39,639 nt of DNA, taken from the NCBI GenBank assembly GCA_025360485.1, contig JANYCB010000163.1, positions 1 to 39,639 on the forward strand, written 5' to 3'. This document shows, one piece after another, positions 16,601-27,217 of the stretch. The position numbers and the translations under genes were made by a program. The notes beneath the pieces were generated by a model. That model was not told the DNA's origin. It saw nothing but the letters and a program-made list of their open reading frames with translations, and searched no databases. The stretch is from Methylotenera sp. Lineage in GTDB: Bacteria; Pseudomonadota; Gammaproteobacteria; Burkholderiales; Methylophilaceae. Position 1 is the first letter of the stretch; the number at the start of each line of letters is the position of its first letter.

Positions 16601-16624
16601 TTTTGGTTTTGAGTAAAAAAATAT

Positions 16625-17803
16625 ATGTCACATTTAATGAATACCTATTCTAGGCAGCCCGTCACTTTCACGCATGGTGAAGGCGTTTGGTTATGGGATA
16701 AAGAGGGTAATAAGTACCTTGATGCACTTGCTGGCGTGGCCGTGAATGGGCTCGGCCATGCGCATCCAAAATTGGTGAATGCGATTTCACAACAAGTTGC
16801 CAAGATGATTCATGTTTCCAACATTTATGGCATTGCCGAACAGGAAAAACTGGCCGATAAATTAGCTGAAATTTCTGGCATGGATAAAGTATTTTTCTGC
16901 AATTCCGGCTGCGAGGCGAACGAAGCCGCAATTAAGCTGGCGCGTCTTTATGGTCACAATAAGGGGATAGAAACGCCAGAAACTATTGTGATGGAACGCG
17001 CTTTTCATGGCCGTACCATGGCAACACTTTCAGCAACGGGAAATCGTAAAGCGCAAGCGGGCTTTGAACCTTTAGTTTCGGGCTTTATTCGGGTGCCGTA
17101 TGACGATTTAGAAGCTGTAAAACAAATTGCTTCGCGCAAAAATAACGTGGTGGCGATTTTGGTCGAGCCTGTGCAAGGTGAGGGCGGCGTGTATATTCCT
17201 GCCGATATGGCGGCGTATTTACAAGGTTTGCGCAAGGTATGTGACGATAACGGCTGGCTGATGATGTTGGACGAAGTGCAAAGCGGCATTGGTCGCACCG
17301 GCACTTGGTTTGCGTTTCAGCATACTGGCATGACGCCAGACGTGATGACACTTGCAAAAGGCCTGGGCTCAGGCGTGCCGATTGGTGCATGTGTGGCAAA
17401 AGGCGCAGCTGCAGATATATTTACACCAGGCAAGCATGGCTCTACGTTTGGTGGCAATCCTCTGGCAACGACGGCAGGTTTAACTACATTGCATGCGATT
17501 CAAGATGAAAAACTGCGCGAAAATGCACAGAAAATGGGCGATTTGATTTGTGATGGTTTGCGCAGTGCGCTTAAGGGTGTGGCTGGCGTGATGGTAATAC
17601 GTAATGCAGGCTTAATGATTGGCATTGAACTGGATAGACCGTGTGCCGACTTGGTGAAAATGGCATTGGAGACTAAATTGTTGATTAACGTCACGGCAGA
17701 AAAAGTGGTGCGTTTGTTGCCGCCTTTAGTCATCAACGAAGCTGAAGCGAATGAGTTGGCGGCGCGTTTGTCCGTGTTGATTAAGCAGTTTTTAAGCCAG
17801 TAA
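16625..17803 (+). CDS. argD: Acetylornithine transaminase
   Basis: PLP aminotransferase class III: FFCNSGCEANEAAIKLAR, VMERAFHGRTMATLSATGN, MLDEVQSGIGRTGTWFAFQ, TLAKGLGSGVPIGA; directly followed by argF. Confidence 0.93.
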   Translation: MSHLMNTYSRQPVTFTHGEGVWLWDKEGNKYLDALAGVAVNGLGHAHPKLVNAISQQVAKMIHVSNIYGIAEQEKLADKLAEISGMDKVFFCNSGCEANEAAIKLARLYGHNKGIETPETIVMERAFHGRTMATLSATGNRKAQAGFEPLVSGFIRVPYDDLEAVKQIASRKNNVVAILVEPVQGEGGVYIPADMAAYLQGLRKVCDDNGWLMMLDEVQSGIGRTGTWFAFQHTGMTPDVMTLAKGLGSGVPIGACVAKGAAADIFTPGKHGSTFGGNPLATTAGLTTLHAIQDEKLRENAQKMGDLICDGLRSALKGVAGVMVIRNAGLMIGIELDRPCADLVKMALETKLLINVTAEKVVRLLPPLVINEAEANELAARLSVLIKQFLSQ

Positions 17804-17819
17804 ATTAAAGTTGAGTAAT

Positions 17820-18740
17820 ATGGCTACGATTAAACATTTTCTACAGTTTAACGATTTAACGACAGATGAGTTAAATCATATTTTCGCGCGCGCCGCTTGG
17901 ATCAAAGGCCAGTTTAAGAGCTACAGGCAATACTGGCCGTTGCAAGACAGAACGCTAGTGATGATTTTTGAAAAAGCCAGCACACGTACGCGCTTGTCAT
18001 TTGAGGCGGGCATGCATCAATTAGGTGGCTCGGCCATATATTTGAATACGCGCGATTCGCAATTAGGACGTGGTGAGCCAGTGGAAGACGCGGCACAAGT
18101 GATTTCGCGCATGAGTGATATTGTGATGATTCGTACTTTTGAACAAGAAATTATCGAGCGATTTGCGGCAAACTCACGCGTGCCGGTGATTAATGGCCTG
18201 ACTAACGAATATCATCCGTGCCAAATTTTGGCGGATATTTTTACATTTATTGAGCATAGAGGCTCAATAAAAGGTAAAACCGTGGCGTGGATTGGCGATA
18301 GCAATAACGTGTGCAACACTTGGCTGCAAGCAGCAGAAGTGCTGGATTTCAATGTGCATGTTTCTACGCCGCCAGGTTACGAAGTTGAGCAGGAGCGCGC
18401 TAATTTGTACGGGCATGATCACTATGAAGAGTTTGCAGATCCGATGGAAGCCGCGCGGGGTGCTGACTTGGTGACAACTGATGTGTGGACGAGCATGGGT
18501 TTTGAGGCGGAAAATGAAGAGCGCATACGCGACTTCGCAGACTGGCAAGTAGACGGCGATATGATGCGCGCAGCCAATAAGGACGCGCTATTTATGCATT
18601 GTTTGCCCGCGCATCGCGGAGAAGAGGTTGCGGCAGAAGTGATTGATGGCGCGCAATCTGTGGTGTGGGATGAAGCTGAAAATAGACTGCACGTGCAAAA
18701 AGCGTTAATGGAATATTTGTTGTTAGGAAAAGTTAAGTAA
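17820..18740 (+). CDS. argF: Ornithine carbamoyltransferase
   Basis: FEKASTRTRLSFEAGMHQLGG, MSDIVMIRTF, GLTNEYHPCQILADIFTF, WIGDSNNVCNTWLQAA, FMHCLPAHRGEEV. ORF opens at TTG 17811; ATG 17820 preferred. Confidence 0.96.
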   Translation: MATIKHFLQFNDLTTDELNHIFARAAWIKGQFKSYRQYWPLQDRTLVMIFEKASTRTRLSFEAGMHQLGGSAIYLNTRDSQLGRGEPVEDAAQVISRMSDIVMIRTFEQEIIERFAANSRVPVINGLTNEYHPCQILADIFTFIEHRGSIKGKTVAWIGDSNNVCNTWLQAAEVLDFNVHVSTPPGYEVEQERANLYGHDHYEEFADPMEAARGADLVTTDVWTSMGFEAENEERIRDFADWQVDGDMMRAANKDALFMHCLPAHRGEEVAAEVIDGAQSVVWDEAENRLHVQKALMEYLLLGKVK

Positions 18741-19967
18741 ATGAAAAGCAAAATTAAAAAAGTCGTTTTAGCTTATTCTGGTGGGTTAGATACCTCCGTG
18801 ATTTTGAAATGGCTACAATACGAATACCACTGCGAAGTGGTGACCTTTACAGCTGATTTAGGCCAAGGTGAAGAGCTAGAACCTGCGCGGAGCAAAGCTA
18901 AAGCGGCTGGCGTGAAGGAAATCTACATTGACGATTTGCGCGAAGAGTTTGTGCGTGATTTCGTGTTCCCGATGTTTCGCGCTAATACTGTGTATGAGGG
19001 CGAATATTTATTGGGAACATCGATTGCTCGGCCGTTAATTGCTAAACGACTGATTGAAATTGCCGCAGAAACCAAAGCTGACGCGATTTCGCATGGCGCT
19101 ACCGGCAAAGGTAACGACCAAGTGCGTTTTGAGTTAGGTGCATATGCGCTCAATCCTAATATTCATATCATTGCGCCATGGCGCGAGTGGGATTTGCTCA
19201 GTCGTGAGAAATTAATGAGTTATGCTGAAAAACATGGCATTCCAGTCGAGATGAAGCACAAGCAAGGCGGCAGTCCATATAGCATGGACGCCAATTTGCT
19301 ACATATTTCATACGAAGGTCGACACCTTGAAAACCCAGCGACTGAGGCAGAAGATAGCATGTGGCGTTGGACAGTTTCGCCTGAAGCCGCGCCAGATGCA
19401 GCCGAATATTTAGATATTGAATACGTTAACGGCGACCCTGTGAGTCTGAATGGTGAGGCCATGAAGCCGCATGAGTTATTAGCGCACTTGAATAAAGTCG
19501 GCGGTAAGCATGGTATTGGCCGTTTAGATTTGGTCGAGAACCGTTATGTGGGTATGAAGTCGCGTGGCTGCTATGAAACGCCAGGCGGCACCATTATGCT
19601 CAAAGCACATAGAGCCATTGAAAGCCTGACTTTGGATAGAGAAGTTGCGCATTTAAAAGACGATTTGATGCCACGCTACGCCAGCATGATTTACAACGGC
19701 TATTGGTGGAGCCCTGAGCGGTTGGCGCTGCAGACGCTTATTGACCATACGCAAAAATCGGTCAATGGTTGGGTGCGGCTGAAACTTTACAAAGGTAACG
19801 TGATTGTGGCGGGGCGCGATAGTAAAACGGATTCATTGTTCGATTCGTCTATCGCGACTTTTGAAGACGATGCAGGCGCATACGACCAAAAAGACGCGGG
19901 CGGATTTATCAAGTTAAATGCGCTGCGGATGCGTATTGCAGCAAACTTGAAGAATAGAAAGAAATAA
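18741..19967 (+). CDS. argG: Argininosuccinate synthase
   Basis: [58 protein letters not shown]. Confidence 0.97.
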   Translation: MKSKIKKVVLAYSGGLDTSVILKWLQYEYHCEVVTFTADLGQGEELEPARSKAKAAGVKEIYIDDLREEFVRDFVFPMFRANTVYEGEYLLGTSIARPLIAKRLIEIAAETKADAISHGATGKGNDQVRFELGAYALNPNIHIIAPWREWDLLSREKLMSYAEKHGIPVEMKHKQGGSPYSMDANLLHISYEGRHLENPATEAEDSMWRWTVSPEAAPDAAEYLDIEYVNGDPVSLNGEAMKPHELLAHLNKVGGKHGIGRLDLVENRYVGMKSRGCYETPGGTIMLKAHRAIESLTLDREVAHLKDDLMPRYASMIYNGYWWSPERLALQTLIDHTQKSVNGWVRLKLYKGNVIVAGRDSKTDSLFDSSIATFEDDAGAYDQKDAGGFIKLNALRMRIAANLKNRKK

Positions 19968-19972
19968 ACAGC

Positions 19973-21541
19973 GTGAATCACGTTGTCGCATACGATTCCA
20001 CTTTGCGCGATGGTGCGCAGGCGCAAGGCGTGTCGTTCACGGTTGAGGATAAACTCAAAATCGTGCAGCGTTTGGACGAGTTGGGAATTGGCTACATCGA
20101 AGCGGGCAATCCTGGCTCTAATCCGAAAGACTTAGAGTTTTTCGAGAAAGTCAGCGCGCTCAACTTAAGGCACGCGAAAATTATCGCCTTCGGCAGTACG
20201 CGTAAAGTCGGCATAAACGCTGCAGAAGACAGAAATTTGCAGTCGCTATTGAGTACCAATACCACAGCGGTGGCGATTTTCGGCAAAAGTTGGGATTACC
20301 AAGTCACCGATATTTTGCGCACGACTTTGGAAGAAAACTTGAACATGATTGCCGACACCGTGGCTTATTTGGCGAGCCAAGGCAAGGAAGTGGTGTTTGA
20401 CGCAGAGCATTTTTTCGATGGTTATAAAGCCAATCCAGACTATGCCATGCAAACGTTGCAAGCGGCTGCGGATGCGGGCGCCAGCGTACTGTGTTTGTGT
20501 GATACCAACGGTGGGACGTTTCCCAATGAGGTGTCGGAAATCACCAAAAAAGTGGTTTCGCGCTTTAACGTGCAAGTGGGCATCCATTGCCACAACGATT
20601 GCGAAATGGCAGTGGCCAACTCCATCGCGGCTGTGCAGGCGGGTGCGGTACAGGTGCAGGGCACGATAAACGGCATTGGCGAGCGCTGTGGCAACGCCAA
20701 TTTGTGTTCGATTATTCCGAATTTGCAGTTGAAATTGGGCTTTAGCTGCATTCCGCCAGAAAACATGGCAGAGCTGACTTCTGCGGCGCGTTTTGTCAGC
20801 GAAATTGCCAACATGACGTTTAACGACAAGGCGCCGTATGTGGGTAATGACGCCTTTTCACATAAGGGTGGCATGCATATTGATGCGGTGAGTAAGAACC
20901 CGATTTCGTACGAGCACATTAACCCGGAGCAGATTGGCAACCTGCGGCATATTTTGGTGTCTGAAGTAGCAGGGCGTAGCGCCTTGCTTGCAAAGATTAA
21001 TGCGGTTGATCCAGCATTGAATAAGGATTCTCCGGAAACCAAACGTATTTTAGAGCACCTCAAATCTTTGGAGCATGAAGGCTACCAGTTTGAAAGCGCG
21101 GAGAGCTCGTTTGAGTTACTGGTGATGCGTTTGCTGGGTAAGCATAAGCCATTGTTTACTTTAAAAGAATACAAAGTAAGTACGCACGCCCCTTCTGCAG
21201 ATGGTGTGAATTCTTCTGCAACGATTAAAATTGCGGTGGGTAACGAGGAAGAAAGCACTACAGGCGTGGGCGACGGGCCTGTGAATGCGCTGGATAAGGC
21301 CGTGCGCAAGGCGCTAGAGCGCTTTTATCCAGCGATTAAAGAGGTCAAGTTGATCGATTACAAAGTGCGTGTGCTGGATTCTGATAAAGCAACGGCGGCG
21401 AAAGTGCGCGTATTAATTGAATCTGCAGACCAACAAGCCTCTTGGACCACCGTGGGTGTCTCGACCGATATTATTGACGCCTCTTGGCGCGCCATGCTGG
21501 ATGCGATTGAATACAAATTGATGCAAGATTCGCAAATTTAG
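19973..21541 (+). CDS. cimA: (R)-citramalate synthase
   Basis: YDSTLRDGAQAQGVSFTVEDKLKIVQRLDELGIGYIEAGNPGSNPKD (CimA-type TLRDGAQ), VGIHCHNDCEMAVANSIAAVQAGAVQVQGTINGIGERCGNANL; LeuA-type C-terminal regulatory domain. GTG start. Confidence 0.93.
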   Translation: MNHVVAYDSTLRDGAQAQGVSFTVEDKLKIVQRLDELGIGYIEAGNPGSNPKDLEFFEKVSALNLRHAKIIAFGSTRKVGINAAEDRNLQSLLSTNTTAVAIFGKSWDYQVTDILRTTLEENLNMIADTVAYLASQGKEVVFDAEHFFDGYKANPDYAMQTLQAAADAGASVLCLCDTNGGTFPNEVSEITKKVVSRFNVQVGIHCHNDCEMAVANSIAAVQAGAVQVQGTINGIGERCGNANLCSIIPNLQLKLGFSCIPPENMAELTSAARFVSEIANMTFNDKAPYVGNDAFSHKGGMHIDAVSKNPISYEHINPEQIGNLRHILVSEVAGRSALLAKINAVDPALNKDSPETKRILEHLKSLEHEGYQFESAESSFELLVMRLLGKHKPLFTLKEYKVSTHAPSADGVNSSATIKIAVGNEEESTTGVGDGPVNALDKAVRKALERFYPAIKEVKLIDYKVRVLDSDKATAAKVRVLIESADQQASWTTVGVSTDIIDASWRAMLDAIEYKLMQDSQI

Positions 21542-21577
21542 GTGCGCAAGTTTAAAGATTTTTGAAGGAGCAATACC

Positions 21578-22984
21578 ATGGCAGGAAAAACGTTATACGA
21601 TAAATTGTGGGAGTCGCACCTTGTGCATGAGGATGCTGATGGCACTTGCCTCATTTATATTGACCGTCATTTGGTACACGAAGTGACCAGCCCGCAAGCA
21701 TTCGAAGGCTTGCGTTTGGCGGGTCGCAAGGCCTGGCGCAATAATAGTATTGTAGCCAACCCTGACCACAACACGCCAACTAAAGATTGGGACAAGGGTA
21801 TCGAAGACCCAATTTCGCGTTTACAAGTGGAAACGCTGGACAACAACATTAAGGAATTCGGTGCATTGGTGTATTTTCCGTTCAAAAATGTGAATCAAGG
21901 CATTATTCACGTGATTGGCCCAGAGCAAGGTACGACTTTGCCCGGAATGACTGTGGTGTGCGGCGATTCGCACACCAGCACACATGGTGCTTTCGGCGCA
22001 TTGGCGCACGGCATTGGCACTTCCGAAGTGGAGCACGTACTCGCCACACAAACCTTAATTGCTAAAAAATCTAAACGCATGTTGGTGAAAGTGGACGGCA
22101 AACTCGGCAAAGGCGTGACCGCGAAAGACGTGGCGCTGGCCGTGATTGGCAAAATCGGCACTGCGGGCGGCAATGGCTATGCGATTGAGTTTGGTGGCGA
22201 AGTGATTCGCGCGCTTTCGATGGAAGGCCGCATGACAATTTGCAATATGGCGATTGAAGCGGGGGCACGCGCCGGCATTATCGCGCCTGATGAAAAAACC
22301 GTGGCTTACCTAAGCGGTCGCAAGTACGCGCCAAAAGGTGCGGATTGGGATAAGGCGATTGCTTGCTGGAGCACCTTGCATACCGAGCCTGACGCAGTGT
22401 TTGACGCGGTGGTGGAGTTGCGCGGTGCTGAGATTGAGCCGCAAGTGACTTGGGGCACATCACCCGAACAAGTATTGCCGATTGGCGGACGCGTGCCTGA
22501 TCCATTGCAGGAAAAAGATGCAACTAAACGCACCAGTATAGAAAATGCCTTAAAATACATGGGCTTAACTGCAAATACTCCAATTGAAGAAATTAAGCTC
22601 GATAAGATATTTATTGGCTCTTGCACCAATTCGCGTATTGAAGACTTGCGCGCCGCAGCCGTTGTGGCGAAAGGCAAAAAAGTCGCCAGCAGTATTGCCT
22701 TAGCCATGGTGGTGCCAGGCTCTGGCATCGTCAAGCGTCAAGCGGAAGAAGAAGGTTTGGACAAGATTTTTCTCGACGCAGGTTTTGAGTGGCGTGAGCC
22801 AGGTTGCAGCATGTGTTTGGCGATGAACGCAGATAGATTAAGCCCGGGCGAACGCTGCGCTTCGACATCCAACCGCAATTTTGAAGGCCGCCAAGGCCAA
22901 GGCGGGCGCACGCATTTGGTCAGCCCCGCCATGGCGGTTGCAGCGGCGATTGCAGGCCATTTTGTTGATGTGCGCACGATTTAA
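21578..22984 (+). CDS. leuC: 3-isopropylmalate dehydratase large subunit
   Basis: [85 protein letters not shown]. Confidence 0.97.
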   Translation: MAGKTLYDKLWESHLVHEDADGTCLIYIDRHLVHEVTSPQAFEGLRLAGRKAWRNNSIVANPDHNTPTKDWDKGIEDPISRLQVETLDNNIKEFGALVYFPFKNVNQGIIHVIGPEQGTTLPGMTVVCGDSHTSTHGAFGALAHGIGTSEVEHVLATQTLIAKKSKRMLVKVDGKLGKGVTAKDVALAVIGKIGTAGGNGYAIEFGGEVIRALSMEGRMTICNMAIEAGARAGIIAPDEKTVAYLSGRKYAPKGADWDKAIACWSTLHTEPDAVFDAVVELRGAEIEPQVTWGTSPEQVLPIGGRVPDPLQEKDATKRTSIENALKYMGLTANTPIEEIKLDKIFIGSCTNSRIEDLRAAAVVAKGKKVASSIALAMVVPGSGIVKRQAEEEGLDKIFLDAGFEWREPGCSMCLAMNADRLSPGERCASTSNRNFEGRQGQGGRTHLVSPAMAVAAAIAGHFVDVRTI

Positions 22985-23010
22985 GAGAGAGACTTTAGGA
23001 TTAAAACCAT

Positions 23011-23649
23011 ATGAAAGCATTTACCCAATTAAACGGCTTAGCTTGCCCGATTGATCGCGCTAATATTGATACTGACGCGATTATTCCAAAACAATTTTTG
23101 AAGTCAATCAAGCGTTCTGGCTTCGGCCCGTATTTGTTTGATGAATGGCGTTATACCAACCATGGCGAGCCTGGCATGGATTGCAGCACGCGCCCGCTGA
23201 ATAAGGACTTTGTGCTGAATCAGCCGCGCTATAAAGGTGCGCAAATTATGCTGGCGCGTGAAAACTTTGGCTGCGGTTCTAGCCGCGAACATGCGCCATG
23301 GGCGATTGAAGATTTCGGCTTTCGCGTGATTATTGCTGCCAGTTTTGCCGATATTTTCTTCAATAATTGCTATAAAAATGGCATGTTGCCGATTGTTGCA
23401 AGTCACGCCATTGTTGACCAATTATTTAAAGAATGCCAAGCCAATGTTGGCTATCGCTTGAATATTGATTTGGTATCGCAAACCGTGACGCTGCCATCTG
23501 GCGAATCTTTTGGCTTTGAAATCAATGCGACATCCAAACATAACTTGCTTAATGGTTTGGACGAGATTGGTTTAACGTTGATACACGCGGATAAAATTAA
23601 AGCATTTGAGGCTAAACACAAACAAAGCCAGCCTTGGTTATTTACTTAA
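23011..23649 (+). CDS. leuD: 3-isopropylmalate dehydratase small subunit
   Basis: [73 protein letters not shown]. Confidence 0.97.
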   Translation: MKAFTQLNGLACPIDRANIDTDAIIPKQFLKSIKRSGFGPYLFDEWRYTNHGEPGMDCSTRPLNKDFVLNQPRYKGAQIMLARENFGCGSSREHAPWAIEDFGFRVIIAASFADIFFNNCYKNGMLPIVASHAIVDQLFKECQANVGYRLNIDLVSQTVTLPSGESFGFEINATSKHNLLNGLDEIGLTLIHADKIKAFEAKHKQSQPWLFT

Positions 23650-23665
23650 ATAAAAGGAAGTTTGA

Positions 23666-24745
23666 ATGAAAATCGCAGTTTTGCCGGGCGACGGCATTGG
23701 CCCAGAAATCATCGCGCAAGCCTTGCGCGTGCTAGAGGTTTTGAGAAAAGAAGGTATGCCTTTTGAGTTCACAGAAGCGCCATTGGGCGGCCAAGCGTAT
23801 GACCAATATGGGCATCCATACCCAGAATTTACGCAAAAAATCTGCCGTGATGCCGATGCGGTATTGCTTGGTGCTGTTGGTGGTCCGCAATATGATAATT
23901 TAGATCGCCCATTGCGCCCAGAGCGCGGCTTGTTGGGTATTCGTAAAGATTTAGGTTTATTTGCAAACCTGCGCCCAGCGGTATTATTCCCTGAACTAGC
24001 GAATGCTTCGACCTTGAAGCCAGAAGTGGTGACGGGTTTGGACATTATGATTGTGCGCGAGCTGACGGGTGATATTTATTTCGGTCAGCCGCGCGGTATG
24101 CGCGTCAATGAAGATGGCGAGCGAGAAGGTTTTAACACCATGGTGTACAAGGAATCTGAAGTGCGCCGCATTGCCCATGTTGCATTTGATATCGCCTTGA
24201 AGCGCCGAAAAAATGGTCAAAAGGGTAAATTGTGCTCTGTGGATAAAGCCAATGTGCTGGAAACAACAGAGTTTTGGAAAGAAATTGTGATTGACGTCGC
24301 CAAAGAATATCCAGAAGTTGAGTTGACGCACATGTATGTGGACAACGCTGCCATGCAGCTTATTCGCAACCCGAAACAGTTTAACGTGATGGTGACTGGC
24401 AACATTTTCGGCGATATTTTGTCCGATGAAGCATCTATGCTCACTGGCTCTATTGGCATGTTGGCTTCTGCTTCGTTGAACGAGACTAAAAAAGGCTTGT
24501 ACGAACCTTCGCACGGCTCAGCGCCTGATATCGCTGGTAAGAATCTAGCAAATCCAATCGCGACGATTCTTTCTACAGCGATGATGTTGCGTTACACGTT
24601 TGATAACGAGGCTGCCGCAGTACGCATCGAAAATGCTGTTAAAAAAGTGTTGGCGGCAGATTACCGTACGGGCGACATTTTTGAAGAAGGTATGAAAAAG
24701 GTAAGTTGCTCTGAAATGGGTGACCAAATCGTCGCAGCAATGTAA
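23666..24745 (+). CDS. leuB: 3-isopropylmalate dehydrogenase
   Basis: [83 protein letters not shown]. Confidence 0.97.
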   Translation: MKIAVLPGDGIGPEIIAQALRVLEVLRKEGMPFEFTEAPLGGQAYDQYGHPYPEFTQKICRDADAVLLGAVGGPQYDNLDRPLRPERGLLGIRKDLGLFANLRPAVLFPELANASTLKPEVVTGLDIMIVRELTGDIYFGQPRGMRVNEDGEREGFNTMVYKESEVRRIAHVAFDIALKRRKNGQKGKLCSVDKANVLETTEFWKEIVIDVAKEYPEVELTHMYVDNAAMQLIRNPKQFNVMVTGNIFGDILSDEASMLTGSIGMLASASLNETKKGLYEPSHGSAPDIAGKNLANPIATILSTAMMLRYTFDNEAAAVRIENAVKKVLAADYRTGDIFEEGMKKVSCSEMGDQIVAAM

Positions 24746-24772
24746 TAATATAGAAAAACATGAGGATATAAA

Positions 24773-25084
24773 ATGGCACAATTTGACAATGTAAGTGTAA
24801 AAAAGAAAGCCAACGTTTACTTTGACGGTAAATGTGTGAGCCATACCGTGATGTTACCGAACGGAACACGTAGCACCATCGGCGTGATTTTCCCGAGCAG
24901 TTTGACGTTTAACACCGTCGCGCCAGAGCTGATGGAAATCAATTTGGGCAGCTGCAAAGTGCGCTTAAAAGGCGAAGAATACTGGAAAGCTTATGGCGCG
25001 GGTGAGAAATTTACTGTGCCGGGCAATTCGAGTTTTGATATTGAAGTATCAGAAATGTTAGACTACGTTTGTCATTTCGAATAG
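24773..25084 (+). CDS. ppnP: Pyrimidine/purine nucleoside phosphorylase (DUF1255/YaiE family)
   Basis: 103 aa, [53 protein letters not shown], [23 protein letters not shown] region (here [29 protein letters not shown]). Confidence 0.92.
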   Translation: MAQFDNVSVKKKANVYFDGKCVSHTVMLPNGTRSTIGVIFPSSLTFNTVAPELMEINLGSCKVRLKGEEYWKAYGAGEKFTVPGNSSFDIEVSEMLDYVCHFE

Positions 25085-25087
25085 CTC

Positions 25088-25188
25088 TTTCGTTATAAAT
25101 TGTGCGATAACTGTGTTGTCATCACTCGTCGTACTAGTTGTACTTGCTTCGTTCTGACGTCTTGTTCTCGCCCAATTTATTAACGAAA
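25088..25188. repeat. ~101-bp imperfect inverted-repeat (MITE/REP-like) element
   Basis: Left arm 25088-25107 TTTCGTTATAAATTGTGCGA; right arm 25168-25188 TCGCCCAATTTATTAACGAAA (reverse complement TTTCGTTAATAAATTGGGCGA). 19 matches with 1 gap and 1 mismatch; interior contains the GTACTAGTTGTAC hairpin. Confidence 0.65.
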
Positions 25189-25283
25189 TAGTCGTAGATG
25201 TGTTTGAATAATAGTTGCCTTGAAAGCCGTATAGATGTTGGCTTGCAGAGCATGCCTTTTTGATTTAATTTTTAGGATTTGAT

Positions 25284-25778
25284 ATGCCTTCATTTGATAT
25301 TTCTTCAGAAGTCGATATGGTCGCGCTGAAAAACGCGATTGATACGGCTGGCAAGCAGATCATCAATCGCTATGACTTTAAAGGCACTTCGGCCAAGGTG
25401 GAGCTTAACGAAAAAGATAATTTAATTACTTTGTTTGGCGACAATGATTTTCAGCTCGACCAAATTAAAGATATTTTGCTGCCGGGCATGGAGAAAAAAG
25501 AACCTGATTCAACGAAACGGCTTGAGCATAAGGACGTGCAAAAAGTCGGTGGTAATAAAGTGAAGCAAGAGCTGAAAATCCGCGCCGGTATTGATGCGGA
25601 GCTGGCTAAGCGCATTGCTAAATTGATTAAAGATTCTGGTATGAAAGTGCAAGCGAGCATTCAAGGCGATGAAGTGCGCGTTAATGGTGCCAAGCGCGAT
25701 ATGCTGCAAGATGCGATTGCGTTTGTGAAAAAAAATGTGACGGATTTTCCGCTGAAATTTGGCAATTTCCGTGATTAA
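25284..25778 (+). CDS. yajQ: YajQ family nucleotide (c-di-GMP)-binding protein
   Basis: MPSFDISSEVDMVALKNAIDTAGKQIINRYDFKGTSAKVEL, VRVNGAKRDMLQDAIAFVKK...DFPLKFGNFRD. Confidence 0.96.
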   Translation: MPSFDISSEVDMVALKNAIDTAGKQIINRYDFKGTSAKVELNEKDNLITLFGDNDFQLDQIKDILLPGMEKKEPDSTKRLEHKDVQKVGGNKVKQELKIRAGIDAELAKRIAKLIKDSGMKVQASIQGDEVRVNGAKRDMLQDAIAFVKKNVTDFPLKFGNFRD

Positions 25779-25804
25779 GCAAGTAACAAAAAGGGATTTG
25801 AAAA

Positions 25805-25924
25805 ATGAATAAATTGATGTTGATAATAGTGACTGCATTTGTGCTGGTGGCTTGCAACACGGTGCACGGTGTTGGCCAGGATGTAGAAAAAGCTGGCGAG
25901 GCGATTAAAAAATCGACGCAATAA
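25805..25924 (+). CDS. Entericidin A/B-family small lipoprotein (not in supplied ORF track)
   Basis: AGGGA SD then ATG; MNKLMLIIVTAFVLVACNTVHGVGQDVEKAGEAIKKSTQ* (39 aa): lipobox plus the entericidin CNTxxGxGxDVxxAGxAI signature. Confidence 0.85.
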   Translation: MNKLMLIIVTAFVLVACNTVHGVGQDVEKAGEAIKKSTQ

Positions 25925-25946
25925 TGATTGAGTTTGGAAGCGAGAA

Positions 25947-27062
25947 ATGATGAAAAGGGTTGGATTTATTGGTTGGCGTGGCATGGTGGGTTCTGTGCTC
26001 ATGCAGCGCATGATGGAAGAAAATGATTTTGGCGAAATTAAGCCACAATTTTTCACGACTTCGCAAACTGGTGGCGCTGCGCCAAAAGTGAGCAAAGAAT
26101 CACCTGCTCTGAAAGATGCCAACGACATCGTTGAATTGCAAAAAATGGACATTATTGTCACCTGCCAAGGCGGCGATTACACCAGCGCGGTTTTCCCGCA
26201 ATTGAGAAAATCAGGCTGGCAAGGCCATTGGATAGACGCGGCTTCGACTTTAAGAATGGAAAAAGACGCGGTGATTATTCTCGACCCAGTGAATATGCAT
26301 GTGATTCAAGATGCGATGCACAAAGGTGGCAAAATTTGGGTGGGTGGAAACTGTACTGTTTCATTGATGCTAATGGCGCTGAACGGCTTATTTAAAGCGG
26401 ATTTGGTTGAATGGGTCACCTCTATGACTTACCAGGCGGCTTCGGGTGCGGGTGCGCAGAATATGCGTGAGTTGCTGAATCAAATGGGCGAAGCGCATCG
26501 TGTGGCGAGTGAGTTTTTAAAAGACCCCGCTTCGGCGATTTTGGATATCGACCGCGAAGTGGCCGGTACTTTGCGAGACGCTTCATTCCCAACTGCAAAT
26601 TTCGGTGTGCCACTGGCGGGTAGTCTGATTCCGTGGATCGATAGCGATTTAGGCAATGGGCAGAGCAAAGAAGAGTGGAAAGGCGGCGCGGAGACCAATA
26701 AAATCTTAGGCCGCGAGGCAAATCCAATTCCAATCGATGGCCTATGCGTAAGGATTGGCGCGATGCGTTGCCATAGTCAAGCGATGACAATCAAGCTCAA
26801 AAAAGATGTGCCTCTAGATGAAATCAGCCAAATGTTGGCTGAGGCGAACGAGTGGGCGAAAGTAATACCCAACGAACGGCAAGCGAGTATGCGCGAACTC
26901 ACTCCAGCAGCGGTGACAGGTAAACTAATGACCCCAGTTGGGCGTTTGCGCAAACTGAATATGGGCAACGATTATTTGTCGGCATTTACCGTAGGTGACC
27001 AGTTATTATGGGGCGCTGCTGAGCCATTGCGTCGCATGTTACGCATACTGATTGCACATTAA
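25947..27062 (+). CDS. asd: Aspartate-semialdehyde dehydrogenase
   Basis: [72 protein letters not shown]. Confidence 0.97.
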   Translation: MMKRVGFIGWRGMVGSVLMQRMMEENDFGEIKPQFFTTSQTGGAAPKVSKESPALKDANDIVELQKMDIIVTCQGGDYTSAVFPQLRKSGWQGHWIDAASTLRMEKDAVIILDPVNMHVIQDAMHKGGKIWVGGNCTVSLMLMALNGLFKADLVEWVTSMTYQAASGAGAQNMRELLNQMGEAHRVASEFLKDPASAILDIDREVAGTLRDASFPTANFGVPLAGSLIPWIDSDLGNGQSKEEWKGGAETNKILGREANPIPIDGLCVRIGAMRCHSQAMTIKLKKDVPLDEISQMLAEANEWAKVIPNERQASMRELTPAAVTGKLMTPVGRLRKLNMGNDYLSAFTVGDQLLWGAAEPLRRMLRILIAH

Positions 27063-27132
27063 AATACCTAAGTTTCGCAGTAAACGTTGAAAAAAACCAA
27101 CACTATTCACTTACAATCACATAGCTACCGAA

Positions 27133-27148
27133 CATAATGTGCATTATG
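27133..27148. promoter_or_regulatory. Palindrome in the fimV upstream region
   Basis: CATAATG-TG-CATTATG, 7-bp inverted repeat with 2-bp spacer, 70 bp upstream of the fimV GTG. Confidence 0.3.
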
Positions 27149-27217
27149 AGCTTGCAACTCTAACTGATTGATGTTATTTTTGTTATTGCAATATTTTAGT
27201 ATATTAAGGGTGGGATA

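Noticed and set aside
20440-21063. 207-aa minus-strand ORF inside cimA
   Set aside because: Fully antisense to a motif-confirmed cimA; Ala/Ser/Cys-rich nonsense composition.
23996-24514. 172-aa minus-strand ORF within leuB
   Set aside because: His/Phe-rich antisense translation of leuB.
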